Positions 36,399 to 45,207 of a stretch of 64,000 bases of DNA are shown here, piece after piece. Every line of letters starts with the position of its first letter. Positions within the stretch are counted from its first letter, which is position 1. The stretch covers positions 55,450 to 119,449 of the forward strand of contig JAZKYH010000040.1 of NCBI GenBank assembly GCA_045612065.1, read 5' to 3'. A model generated the notes under the pieces. The model saw only the letters and a list, made by a program, of their open reading frames with translations, was not told the DNA's origin and searched no databases. The DNA comes from UBA1189 sp045612065. Its GTDB lineage: Bacteria; Bacteroidota; Bacteroidia; Bacteroidales; Bacteroidaceae. The position numbers and the translations under genes are program-made.

Positions 36399-36481
36399 CG
36401 AAGATACTGGTGCTCGCCGTGAAATATTCAAGCAAGCTTGATATGATTCCGCTCGCTTTTACGTATCTTTGTTGGGAATTT
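36399..36481 (+). repeat. Palindromic intergenic repeat, copy 4, with promoter-like end
   Basis: Runs CGAAGATACTGGTGCTCG to CGCTTTTACGTATCTTTG with the central hairpin TCAAGCaaGCTTGA, closely matching the copy at 5754-5827. A second short inverted repeat, TATCTTTGCGGT/ACCGCGAAGATA, abuts its left end. Its right end TATCTTTG lies 15 bp before the GT2 ATG at 36497. Confidence 0.65.
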
Positions 36482-36496
36482 GCATACTGAGAGCAG

Positions 36497-37459
36497 ATGA
36501 GGTCACCGAAGATTTCTGTAGTTGTGCCCATATACAAGGCAGAGAAGTTCTTGCATTGTTGTGTCGATAGCATCCTATCGCAGACATTCGAGGACTTCGA
36601 GTTGCTGCTGGTCGATGACGGAAGTCCAGATGGCTCAGGTGAGATATGCGATGCATATGCTAAGGCAGATGGCCGAGTACACGTATATCACATTCCTAAC
36701 AGCGGAGCCAACCGTGCACGGGAATATGGTGTGAGAAAGGCACACGACTGTGAGTATATCACATTCGTTGACTCTGACGACTCGTTGCCACCTACGGCGT
36801 TGCAGGAGCTATATGCCTTAACTTCCGGGGAGTACGATATCGTTGTAGGAAACTACGATCGTAACGACAAACAGTATGTGGATGGTGAGATTGACAAACT
36901 GGCGTTTGTTAAGCGAATATTTCATTACGAGATAGCCCCGTCTCCCTATGCCAAGCTATTTCGGAGGGAGTTGTTTGACGACACAACATTTGACCTTCCG
37001 CGTGACTTTGTGATGGGAGAAGATTTTATAATGAACCTAAGGCTGGCTTTTGCCTGTCAGAGAATGATTAGGGTGGTCCCTTCAGTTGTCTATCACTACA
37101 ACGACAATGCTGAGGGTATCGTGAACACGTTTGACTATACATTGGAGTATCTTTCCAAGTCATACCGCTTTAAGAAGAACGCCATTCCGGAGGAATACCG
37201 TGACGAATGTATGCCTCATTGCATAGCTAATATACTCAAGGCAAACCATGTTATCGTAGGCTATTATTACCATTGCAAAACAAAGGTGAAGCCTCAGATT
37301 CATAAAGAGGTTGTAGCGGATATGCATCAGTATAACTACACTTCCCAATGGTGGGAGCGCTTCTCCCTAAAGTTCTCGAACCCTACCTACAGCCGTTTCT
37401 ATCTTTGGGTGCGAAGTATGATTATTTTATTGAAGAATATTAAAAAGAACTTAAGTTGA
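36497..37459 (+). CDS. GT2 family glycosyltransferase
   Basis: A 320-residue GT-A fold enzyme. The nucleotide-sugar part has ISVVVPIYKAE, LLLVDDGSPDGSG and the metal-binding FVDSDDS at about 90-96. The C-terminal part is variable, as usual, and decides the acceptor. It probably adds one sugar to the lipid-linked repeat on the inner face of the membrane. The stop is one base before the LicD ATG. Donor and linkage cannot be read from sequence. Confidence 0.92.
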   Translation: MRSPKISVVVPIYKAEKFLHCCVDSILSQTFEDFELLLVDDGSPDGSGEICDAYAKADGRVHVYHIPNSGANRAREYGVRKAHDCEYITFVDSDDSLPPTALQELYALTSGEYDIVVGNYDRNDKQYVDGEIDKLAFVKRIFHYEIAPSPYAKLFRRELFDDTTFDLPRDFVMGEDFIMNLRLAFACQRMIRVVPSVVYHYNDNAEGIVNTFDYTLEYLSKSYRFKKNAIPEEYRDECMPHCIANILKANHVIVGYYYHCKTKVKPQIHKEVVADMHQYNYTSQWWERFSLKFSNPTYSRFYLWVRSMIILLKNIKKNLS

Positions 37460-37460
37460 T

Positions 37461-38243
37461 ATGATAACAGCCGACGTACAGCAGCAACTTCGAGAGCAAT
37501 ACAATCCAGACGGTTCTCTATTGCGTAGGGGACAATTGCGAATGTTAGAGATTCTGGAAGCTGTAGATAAGATTTGCCGTGCCCATGACATCCCTTATTG
37601 GCTTAGTTCAGGAACATTGTTGGGAGCTGTACGTCATGGAGGCTTTATTCCTTGGGATGATGACCTTGACATAGAGATATTGCGTGAAGACTACTTCCGT
37701 CTACTCCCTTTGCTACGAAAGGAACTCCCGGACAAATATTTCCTTCACGATAGAATGTCTGACGGGACCTATCCTCACCTATATGCTAAGGTTCGTGACA
37801 AGCATTCGTGCATAGAGGAGGAATATGAGTTTAAGATGAAGTACAACGGCTGTTTCATTGATATCTTCCCTGTCGAGAAATCTCCTTATCCGCTTTTCCG
37901 TATAGCCAATAGATTGTATGTGAACCTTTGTCATCATAAGATACATAAATATCGTAGGCTATATAATTTCAATCGGGCCCTGCTGACTCGCGTCGTCTTC
38001 CCTATGTTCCGTAGATACATTGCTCTGTTTCACCGGAATAGCGCCTATCGTCATGCGTTAGGTACAGTGTTTAAGGACGAGCGATATGCCAACGAACTAT
38101 TCCCGTTACAAGAGATTCAGTTTGAAGGGAGGACATTCCTTGCCCCATATGATACTCATAGTTACCTAACAAAAAAGTATGGGGACTATATGCAATTGCC
38201 TTCCCAGATTGTAGTGCATGGTAACATTAAATGGGTTAAATAA
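37461..38243 (+). CDS. LicD family phosphotransferase
   Basis: A 260-residue protein with the LicD core at residues 51-70 (GTLLGAVRHGGFIPWDDDLD). LicD-type enzymes move phosphocholine or a polyol phosphate from a CDP-activated donor to a glycan. Its start follows the GT2 stop at once. The convergent neighbour encodes an SDR/cytidylyltransferase fusion that could make a CDP-activated polyol, so a glycerol- or ribitol-phosphate type decoration is a reasonable inference. Phosphocholine is less likely because no choline kinase or transporter is nearby. Confidence 0.9.
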   Translation: MITADVQQQLREQYNPDGSLLRRGQLRMLEILEAVDKICRAHDIPYWLSSGTLLGAVRHGGFIPWDDDLDIEILREDYFRLLPLLRKELPDKYFLHDRMSDGTYPHLYAKVRDKHSCIEEEYEFKMKYNGCFIDIFPVEKSPYPLFRIANRLYVNLCHHKIHKYRRLYNFNRALLTRVVFPMFRRYIALFHRNSAYRHALGTVFKDERYANELFPLQEIQFEGRTFLAPYDTHSYLTKKYGDYMQLPSQIVVHGNIKWVK

Positions 38244-38249
38244 GGCAAT

Positions 38250-38270
38250 TGCTGGAGCCATGCTCCAGCA
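38250..38270. terminator. Hairpin between converging genes
   Basis: TGCTGGAGC and GCTCCAGCA form a perfect 9-bp stem with a CAT loop in the 40 bp between licD-like and the SDR/cytidylyltransferase gene. T-runs are weak on both strands. Confidence 0.5.
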
Positions 38271-38283
38271 TAATAACGGGAAA

Positions 38284-39435
38284 TTACTGTTTGCTTGAGA
38301 TGACTGCCAAGGCATCGCGCAATTGCGTGCTACTCGTCCCTTGTGTGTAGGGGAAGTAGATAATCTCCACTCCCTTGTCTGCAAAGAATGCCTCGTATCT
38401 GTTGAACCGTTCTGTACCCTTGTAGTCTGATCCTACAAATAAACGGTCGTATTTGACTATGTTCTTTACATAGATATCACTGTCTTCAGGCTCTGAGGGT
38501 ATAACCCTGTCTACGTACTTTATGCTACGTATAATCTCCACTCGCTCTTCGTAGGGGATAAATGTACTTTTCCCTTTGTGGGAGGCATCTTTATGGATTC
38601 CTACAACCAGGAAGTCGCAATGCTGCTTGGCTCTCTTGAGTAGGTTGAGATGTCCTATGTGGAAAAGGTCAAATGTGCCGCTGAGGTATCCAACGACTAT
38701 TTGTGGTTTGTCGTTGAATCGGCCACAAGCCATTTTATAGTCGTAGCTGTCTAATCCGAATTGATGGGAATCTGTTTGGTAGCGTCCAATAACCCCTTTA
38801 TATATCTCCTCATATTGGGGAATGTATAGTGTGGAACGACTATACATCCTTTGAATAATCTCCTTTGCCAATGAAGATGTCTCAGCAAGGTCGTTGTCTC
38901 CTCCATTGAATCGGGTCCCTTTGATGGAGCCTGGTGATACATTCAGTATGCGATTATTCGTTCCCGATTTCTCTAACTCGACATTGAGGCTTTCTATCAA
39001 GCTGCATAAGGCTGCTTTGGTTGCACCGTACAATGCAAACAAAGGAGAAGAAACTAACCCAGCAATACTTCCCATGACAGCGCAATAGAAATCTTCTTCC
39101 TGTTGCATACGGGGGTAGTAGTGATGGAGAATCTTAGTTGCTGCGATTGTGTTTACCTGGTATGAATTATCAATCTCTTTCTCCACAATACTATTAAAAG
39201 GTGTAACGCGGCCAAAACCGGCTGTTATGATTAGAGTATCGATATCCTTGTAGTCTGACAGAAAATCAAAATCCTCGTCGAGCAGATTGACTTTCCTGAA
39301 GCTTACATTACTTGACAGTTCTATAGAAGGAGTAGCCCGATCGATAATCGTTACCTCTTCATGTAAATTGGACAATTCCACAGTAATTGCTAATCCTATG
39401 CCGTTGCTGCCACCTACAACTATTGCTTTCTTCAT
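38284..39435 (-). CDS. Fusion: short-chain dehydrogenase plus TagD-type cytidylyltransferase
   Basis: A 383-residue bifunctional protein. Residues 1-235 are an SDR with the nucleotide motif GGSNGIG (8-14), Ser123 and the catalytic pair Tyr136/Lys140. Residues 246-383 are a small cytidylyltransferase with H259-I-G-H in LSGTFDLFHIGH and GTSSTQLR at 366-373, as in glycerol-3-phosphate cytidylyltransferases. Together they could reduce a keto- or aldo-sugar phosphate and activate the polyol phosphate with CTP, feeding LicD. The known TarI/TarJ fusions use different, unrelated domain types in the opposite order, so this would be an analogous solution. The ATG giving MKKAIVVGG is used. It is the only minus-strand gene in the locus. 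Confidence 0.85.
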   Translation of the reverse strand: MKKAIVVGGSNGIGLAITVELSNLHEEVTIIDRATPSIELSSNVSFRKVNLLDEDFDFLSDYKDIDTLIITAGFGRVTPFNSIVEKEIDNSYQVNTIAATKILHHYYPRMQQEEDFYCAVMGSIAGLVSSPLFALYGATKAALCSLIESLNVELEKSGTNNRILNVSPGSIKGTRFNGGDNDLAETSSLAKEIIQRMYSRSTLYIPQYEEIYKGVIGRYQTDSHQFGLDSYDYKMACGRFNDKPQIVVGYLSGTFDLFHIGHLNLLKRAKQHCDFLVVGIHKDASHKGKSTFIPYEERVEIIRSIKYVDRVIPSEPEDSDIYVKNIVKYDRLFVGSDYKGTERFNRYEAFFADKGVEIIYFPYTQGTSSTQLRDALAVISSKQ

Positions 39436-39616
39436 AACATATCTTCGTTTATAGCCTATAACTTTCCACAAAGTTAACCTTTTTTTGTGGACTGAAGAAT
39501 TCTATGTGATATATATTTATCGGTTACTCCGATTTCCCAGTTCTAAATTTTCAAGTTCGTTTTTTTTTAGATACTTTTGCGTTGAAAAGGTCTCCTGTGC
39601 ATATCTACATCAAACA

Positions 39617-40576
39617 ATGAAGTTATCCCTCATCATCCCCGTATATAACGTAGAGCAATACGTAGGACGTTGTCTGCAGAGTTGCTTGTGCCAGCCGCAT
39701 GTCTCGGCTGATGATTACGAGTTGGTAATTGTCAACGACGGCACTAAGGATAACAGCATGCAGGTGGTGGAGGAGATGACTCGTAATTGCACAAACGTTA
39801 CCATCGTCAATCAGCACAATCAAGGGCTTAGCATGGCGCGTAATGCTGGGCTCAAAGCAGCCAAGGGTGAGTATGTGTGGTTTATTGACTCCGATGATTG
39901 GATTGAAGAAGGGTGCTTGCATGGTATCATTCATCGGTTAGAAGAGACTGGTGTAGAGGCTTTGCAATTGCAGTATAGAAATGTTTATTCTGATGGTACA
40001 CCCTATGATGAACACTACTCTACAATCGAGGGCGTCGTTCGTGGTAAGGATGGTTTGGTAAAGAATTCATTCTTCATCCCTGTGCCATTCATGGTTTACC
40101 GTCGCGAGTTTTTGCTGAGCAACGAGCTGTCGTTTTGTCCTGGAATCTACCACGAGGACAATGAATTCAAGCCCAGAGTGGTCTATTTAGCCAGTAGTTG
40201 TGCCTCATATGACAAGGTGGCCTATAATTATTTCAAGGGTAACGCCACCAGTATCACTGCTCAATTGAAACTGAAGAATGGTACGGACCTTTTTCTGGTG
40301 ATGAATCGCTTGTATCATTTTGTGGAACAACACCATATTACAGGCCCATACCGTCGTGCATTCTACACGCAGATAGGTTTTGCTATGCGTATTGTGCTGC
40401 GCACATTAAATATGGTTGGTGCAGAGGATGGTGCCATATTAATGGGTATGATGCGCGACAATCGCCATCTGCTTAAATGCTTGTGTAAGGCCAACAATTT
40501 CAAGGTGAGATTAGGAGGCATACTGCTGTCTTTGAATCTTCCTTTAGGACTTAAAGTGTATAAATCATTCTTTTAG
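39617..40576 (+). CDS. GT2 family glycosyltransferase
   Basis: A 319-residue GT-A enzyme with LSLIIPVYNVEQYV, VNDGTKDNS and the metal site FIDSDDW at about 97-103. The ATG giving MKLSLIIPVYN is chosen; the frame is open for 130 bp upstream but runs through a promoter-like TACTTTTG box. It starts the second half of the glycan locus after the minus-strand fusion gene. Sugar specificity unknown. Confidence 0.92.
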   Translation: MKLSLIIPVYNVEQYVGRCLQSCLCQPHVSADDYELVIVNDGTKDNSMQVVEEMTRNCTNVTIVNQHNQGLSMARNAGLKAAKGEYVWFIDSDDWIEEGCLHGIIHRLEETGVEALQLQYRNVYSDGTPYDEHYSTIEGVVRGKDGLVKNSFFIPVPFMVYRREFLLSNELSFCPGIYHEDNEFKPRVVYLASSCASYDKVAYNYFKGNATSITAQLKLKNGTDLFLVMNRLYHFVEQHHITGPYRRAFYTQIGFAMRIVLRTLNMVGAEDGAILMGMMRDNRHLLKCLCKANNFKVRLGGILLSLNLPLGLKVYKSFF

Positions 40577-40585
40577 TTTTTCGCT

Positions 40586-41590
40586 ATGCCTAAAGTCTCC
40601 CTCATTATTCCAGTCTATAATGCCGCCTCCTATATAGAGGCCTGCCTTGCTTCGCTCGTGGCGCAGACCATGGACGACATTGAAGTGCTGCTTGTTGACG
40701 ATCATGGTAAGGACGATAGCATGGAGGTGGCTCAGCAGTTTATCGAGGCGCATCCAAGCGGAAAAACCTTCCGCATGCTTGCTACGCTCCACAATATGGG
40801 ACCTGGTGCAGCACGCAATGTGGGCATTAGCGCCGCTCAGGGCGAATACATAGGTTTTGTCGATAGCGATGATGTGGTAGCCTCCGACTTCTGCGAGCAA
40901 CTCTACAATGCCGCCAAGCAACACGATGCCGATATGGTCTATTGTCAGGCACAGTTGGTACAGGGTGGGGTAGTGTCACCTATGCTCAATCCTGTGATAG
41001 AGAGTGGCGAGTTTATAGGAGCGAAGCGCAGTTTCTTCCTCACCCATTATGTGACGATGATGTGGACTTTCCTCTATCGCCGTTCATTGCTCCGTGCCTA
41101 TCGTATCGACTTTCCTGGTACGCGCAGTGCCGAAGATAGCTGCTTCCTCACTTGTGCCTTGTTGGCCGCACAGCGTATTGCCTGTATTGACAAACCGTTG
41201 TATCAGTATCTCGTACACGAAGACTCACTCTCTGAAGCACCCAATCCGATGCGATATATCGACAAGATGAAGTCGTTTGATACGCTCATGCTGTTTGCGC
41301 GTGTCGAGGGACTCTACGATGCGAACAAGGCCGAACTGGATTATATCTATTTGAAGAAGGGCTATCTGCTCAGTCTCCTTACTTATATATACAACGAGCG
41401 CAAACCTCAGCTGTTTGTTATAGGGAAGTTATATGATGACCTGCTCATCCAGCTTCCCGACTTTGAGGAGAATCCCTACTATCGTGCAGACTACAAGTTA
41501 CGTTTGTTACACATGCTCATCCGTCGATTTCCTCGCTTGGCAATAAAGGTCTTGCCCTGGTATATCCGTAAAACGAAAATGAAATTATGA
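40586..41590 (+). CDS. GT2 family glycosyltransferase
   Basis: A 334-residue GT-A enzyme with VSLIIPVYNAASYIEAC, LLVDDHGKDDS and FVDSDDV at about 92-98. It starts 9 bp after the preceding GT2 stop and overlaps the GT10 gene by four bases, so the three form one operon. It differs enough from the other two GT2 enzymes in the C-terminal half to suggest another acceptor. Confidence 0.92.
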   Translation: MPKVSLIIPVYNAASYIEACLASLVAQTMDDIEVLLVDDHGKDDSMEVAQQFIEAHPSGKTFRMLATLHNMGPGAARNVGISAAQGEYIGFVDSDDVVASDFCEQLYNAAKQHDADMVYCQAQLVQGGVVSPMLNPVIESGEFIGAKRSFFLTHYVTMMWTFLYRRSLLRAYRIDFPGTRSAEDSCFLTCALLAAQRIACIDKPLYQYLVHEDSLSEAPNPMRYIDKMKSFDTLMLFARVEGLYDANKAELDYIYLKKGYLLSLLTYIYNERKPQLFVIGKLYDDLLIQLPDFEENPYYRADYKLRLLHMLIRRFPRLAIKVLPWYIRKTKMKL

Positions 41591-42612
41591 AAAAGCATAT
41601 CCGTATCAAGTTCGTAGACTTTTGGGACGATTTCGTGCCTGAGAGCAATATCTTCTATCAGCTTCTTTGTAAGCATTACGATGTCGAATTGTCTGATACT
41701 CCCGACTATCTTTTTTGCTCTGTCTTTGGGGAAGAACATTTGCGCTACGACTGTGTGAAGATTTTCTATACCGGTGAGAACCAATGCCCCGACTTCAATC
41801 TCTATGATTATGCTCTCGGCTTTGAACACTTGACATTGGGCGACCGTTATATGCGCCTCCCTATCTACTACCTCAACCGCTATCAAGAGTCGTTTCGTCT
41901 GATGCAGGAGAAGCACACCAGGCCTGCGCCCGCAAAGAGTGGTTTTTGCAGTTTTGTATACTCCAACAATAGAGCCTCTGAGTTGCGTGAGCAGTTCTTC
42001 AATCAGCTATCTACCTATAAGACCATCTCTTCGGGCGGACGTTACAAGAACAATATTGGTGGTCCTGTAGCCGACAAGTTGGCTTTCGAACAGAGCCATA
42101 GATTTAGCTTCTCCTTTGAAAATAGCAGCTATCCCGGCTACTGTACCGAGAAGTTGGTGCAGTCATTTGCGGCACAGACCGTTCCCATCTATTGGGGTGA
42201 CCCCACCGTTGCCGAGACCTTCAATGAGGAGGCGTTTATCAATTGCTGCAAGTATAACTCTTGGGACGAGGTGTTAGAAGCTGTCAAGCGCGTCGACTCC
42301 AATCAAGAACTGTATGAGCAGATGTTGACTGCTCCAGCTCTCAAGCATCCCGAGTCGGATAGCATAGAGGCTAAGATACAGGAGCTCTCGGCCTTTCTTT
42401 GCCATATTGTGGACCAACCCTATGAGCAAGCCCTACGTTATAACCGTGTTTATTGGGGACTTCGTTACGTGAAGCGTATGCAACAGCATTCCAAAGCTTA
42501 TCGCAACAGCCTACGCGGCATTGCCGAGCGTCTCTACATGAAATACTTCTGGAAACACCGCCGCAAGGGTATATTATGGAAGATTGACCGCTTGATTAAG
42601 CGCTTCGCATAA
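41587..42612 (+). CDS. GT10 alpha-1,3/1,4-fucosyltransferase
   Basis: A 341-residue enzyme with the GT10 signature FENSSYPGYCTEKL at residues 177-190 followed by VPIYWGDPTV, which binds GDP-fucose. Related bacterial enzymes add fucose to N-acetylglucosamine and build Lewis-type structures. The C-terminal tail is basic and may touch the membrane, as in the Helicobacter enzymes. It ends the glycan operon before a strong terminator. With the GT11-like domain upstream, the locus could make doubly fucosylated, host-like glycans. Confidence 0.92.
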   Translation: MKKHIRIKFVDFWDDFVPESNIFYQLLCKHYDVELSDTPDYLFCSVFGEEHLRYDCVKIFYTGENQCPDFNLYDYALGFEHLTLGDRYMRLPIYYLNRYQESFRLMQEKHTRPAPAKSGFCSFVYSNNRASELREQFFNQLSTYKTISSGGRYKNNIGGPVADKLAFEQSHRFSFSFENSSYPGYCTEKLVQSFAAQTVPIYWGDPTVAETFNEEAFINCCKYNSWDEVLEAVKRVDSNQELYEQMLTAPALKHPESDSIEAKIQELSAFLCHIVDQPYEQALRYNRVYWGLRYVKRMQQHSKAYRNSLRGIAERLYMKYFWKHRRKGILWKIDRLIKRFA

Positions 42613-42615
42613 AAA

Positions 42616-42654
42616 CATCGGGTGCACTCTCGCAAGAGGCACCCGATGTTTTTC
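42616..42654. terminator. Bidirectional terminator of the glycan locus
   Basis: CATCGGGTGC pairs with GCACCCGATG, with an inner CTCT/AGAG stem and CGCA loop. A5 precedes and T5 follows, so it can stop both the GT10 transcript and the converging YfhO gene. Confidence 0.92.
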
Positions 42655-42660
42655 TTTGTT

Positions 42661-45123
42661 TTATTTCATCTCCTTGCGCTTGCGCACCGCTCCATACAGG
42701 GCAAAGCCAATCACCGCGAGCATGGTGCCATACATGATGAATATGCACACCATAGCGATGGTGTCACCCTTCTTGACACTGTCGGGGTCAAACTCCATGT
42801 GTATGGAGTGAGTTCCTGCAGGTACGTTGATAGCGCGTAGCATGTAGTTCACACGGTAGATGTCGGCTGGTACACCATCGATGGTCGCCTTCCATCCGTA
42901 AGGATAATAGATCTCAGAGAATACGATGGTTCCAGGCTTGTCGGTTGAATATTCGTAATCAAGGTAGCGCGGAGTATACTTGGTGAGGTGCACCGTTGCT
43001 GTAGAGTCCCGTTCAGGAGTGAAATCCTTTACATAGCTGGCAAATTCTTGGTCAAGTACGGCAGTCGTATGCAGGTCGAGGTAGTTGAGCGCTTCGCTCT
43101 CCTCATTGGCATCGTTGGCCACCACAAGCGTATCCACAAACCAAGCATTGCCCATGGCATAGGGATTGAGTTGGGCTTGGGGCTGTCCGCTCTTTCTGTC
43201 AGGTACTATGATATACTTGGCGTTGAGCATACCGATGACATTCCAGTTCATCTTTGATATGTGCTCATCAATCAGGTCCTGATAACGGCGCAGCTTGGCA
43301 GCGTGGTAGCCACCAATCGACTTCAGGTAGTACGAAGTGCGTGCATCATTGAATGTATTGGTGCTAAGGTTCAGTACACGGAAGTGCGGGTCCTTATCCT
43401 GCAATATCTGTTTCTCGTAGGGTAGCATCTGGAATGCATTATTGTTGTTCTTCTTTGTCACAAACGAACTGTCATTGAGATAGCGCTTGTTGACGGGCCA
43501 CATATCGGCCATAACTAACACACCCACAATAGTTACCATATATCCCCACTTGAGCCATCCCTTGGTGAATGTCCATAGTGTAGCGGCAGCCAGTATGATG
43601 AAGAAGAATGAACGCCATGCATCGCTCTTCATCAGCGCCATACGTTCGTTCAGTATGCCCAGGTAGGCAAATTCGGGCAAGTTCTTGGCGAAGCTGGCAT
43701 CTACGGGAGCTATGAAGTCAAACACCATGCTACCAAAGAGCGCAATGAAGAGGCATAGCCCTGCAGTTGTGCCGGCAGCGATATAGATGCTCTTGATGGC
43801 CTTCTCGCGCGCAATGGTTCCATCCATGAGTTCCTTTATGGCGAGGAAACCTAAGAGCGGCATTGCAATCTCTGCTACAATAAGGATTGACGACACCGCA
43901 CGGAACTTGTTATACATGGGGAAATAGTTGAAGAACAGTTCCGTGAGCCACATAAAGTTATGTCCCCAAGCCAGAAATGTCGAGAAGAGCGTGGCCGCTA
44001 AAATAGCCCATTTGTATGGTCCCTTCACTATCAGCAGTCCCAGTACGAAGAGGAAACATACGATGGCTCCCATATACACGTTACCTGCCGTGAAGGGTTG
44101 GTCACCCCAATAGAGAGGTACGTTGGCGCAGAACTGTGCTGCCGACTGTCGGGGCACACCCTCCTTAACTAAGGTTTTATACAATTCAGAGTCTGTTCCC
44201 ACATCGTAGGTCGATGCGCCACCCATAACTCCTGGAATGATAAATGACAGTGTCTCGTCGATACCGTAGCTCCATGCAGTAGCATAGTCGAGGTCGAGTC
44301 CCTTGGTCTTGTTCTCTCCGTCCGAGACCTTCTTCAAGTCAGAGTGGCCGCCACGCATGGTTTGCTCGGCATACTCTTTGTTGACAAAGATGGTAGAGCT
44401 GCCCGTGCCCAATCCCACAAACAATGAACCGAAGAAGAGCAGCGAACCTACGGCAAGGTCTTTGTATCGCTTCTCCTTGATGTGAATATAAAGCTCGGCA
44501 AAGAAGAAGAGTCCGATCATCATGAACAGATAGTACGACATCTGTGGGTGGTTACCGAATCCGATGGCCGTGAAGAGCATGGTCAGCACTATGCCCAAGC
44601 CATATTTCTTGCGGAAGATGAGGTAGAAGCCCCCTACAACCACCGAGATGAGGGCAATTGACGATGTTTTCGTATTGTGTCCTGCCTGTACGATGATGAA
44701 GAAGTACGATGAGAATCCCGTAGCCAACGCTCCTACGATGCTCAGCCACTTATTGATGCTGAATGCACGCATCAGCGCATAGAAGCACACGAAGAAGGTG
44801 ATGAATATCCATGGGGTACTCCAATGTCCTCTGAGCATCATTTTACGGAAAGGCTTGAGCCATTCTTTGGCTTCGTATTGTCCTCCACCAATCTGGTAGT
44901 TAGGCATACCGCTAAACATCGAGCCCGTCCAGAATGAGTTGTCGCCCGTGTTCTTGACATACTCTCCCACCTCGTGCACGGCAGAGGCAGCATTGGTGCT
45001 ATCTCCCGATTGGACAACCTTTCCTTCTAATGCCGGGAGGCAGTAGATGCATGCTACGGCCACAAAAAGCACTAATGCTACGGCATAGGCTCCATATTTC
45101 TGTATAAAATTCTCTTTCTTCAT
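42661..45123 (-). CDS. YfhO-family multispanning membrane protein
   Basis: An 820-residue inner-membrane protein with about 12 or more membrane segments in the first 560 residues and a large soluble C-terminal part, ending in a final membrane helix. The YfhO family resembles GT-C glycosyltransferases and in some bacteria glycosylates teichoic acids. Its role in Bacteroidetes is unknown. The ATG giving MKKENFIQKYGAYAVALVLF is preferred to one 42 bp upstream. It stands next to the glycan locus but is transcribed toward it, so a link is only suggestive. Confidence 0.85.
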   Translation of the reverse strand: MKKENFIQKYGAYAVALVLFVAVACIYCLPALEGKVVQSGDSTNAASAVHEVGEYVKNTGDNSFWTGSMFSGMPNYQIGGGQYEAKEWLKPFRKMMLRGHWSTPWIFITFFVCFYALMRAFSINKWLSIVGALATGFSSYFFIIVQAGHNTKTSSIALISVVVGGFYLIFRKKYGLGIVLTMLFTAIGFGNHPQMSYYLFMMIGLFFFAELYIHIKEKRYKDLAVGSLLFFGSLFVGLGTGSSTIFVNKEYAEQTMRGGHSDLKKVSDGENKTKGLDLDYATAWSYGIDETLSFIIPGVMGGASTYDVGTDSELYKTLVKEGVPRQSAAQFCANVPLYWGDQPFTAGNVYMGAIVCFLFVLGLLIVKGPYKWAILAATLFSTFLAWGHNFMWLTELFFNYFPMYNKFRAVSSILIVAEIAMPLLGFLAIKELMDGTIAREKAIKSIYIAAGTTAGLCLFIALFGSMVFDFIAPVDASFAKNLPEFAYLGILNERMALMKSDAWRSFFFIILAAATLWTFTKGWLKWGYMVTIVGVLVMADMWPVNKRYLNDSSFVTKKNNNNAFQMLPYEKQILQDKDPHFRVLNLSTNTFNDARTSYYLKSIGGYHAAKLRRYQDLIDEHISKMNWNVIGMLNAKYIIVPDRKSGQPQAQLNPYAMGNAWFVDTLVVANDANEESEALNYLDLHTTAVLDQEFASYVKDFTPERDSTATVHLTKYTPRYLDYEYSTDKPGTIVFSEIYYPYGWKATIDGVPADIYRVNYMLRAINVPAGTHSIHMEFDPDSVKKGDTIAMVCIFIMYGTMLAVIGFALYGAVRKRKEMK

Positions 45124-45207
45124 TCCTATTTTTGTAATTATTGTTTTTGCTGAATTATCGTGCAAAAATACGCTTTTTTCTTGATTTTGAGTACCTAATT
45201 GTACTAT

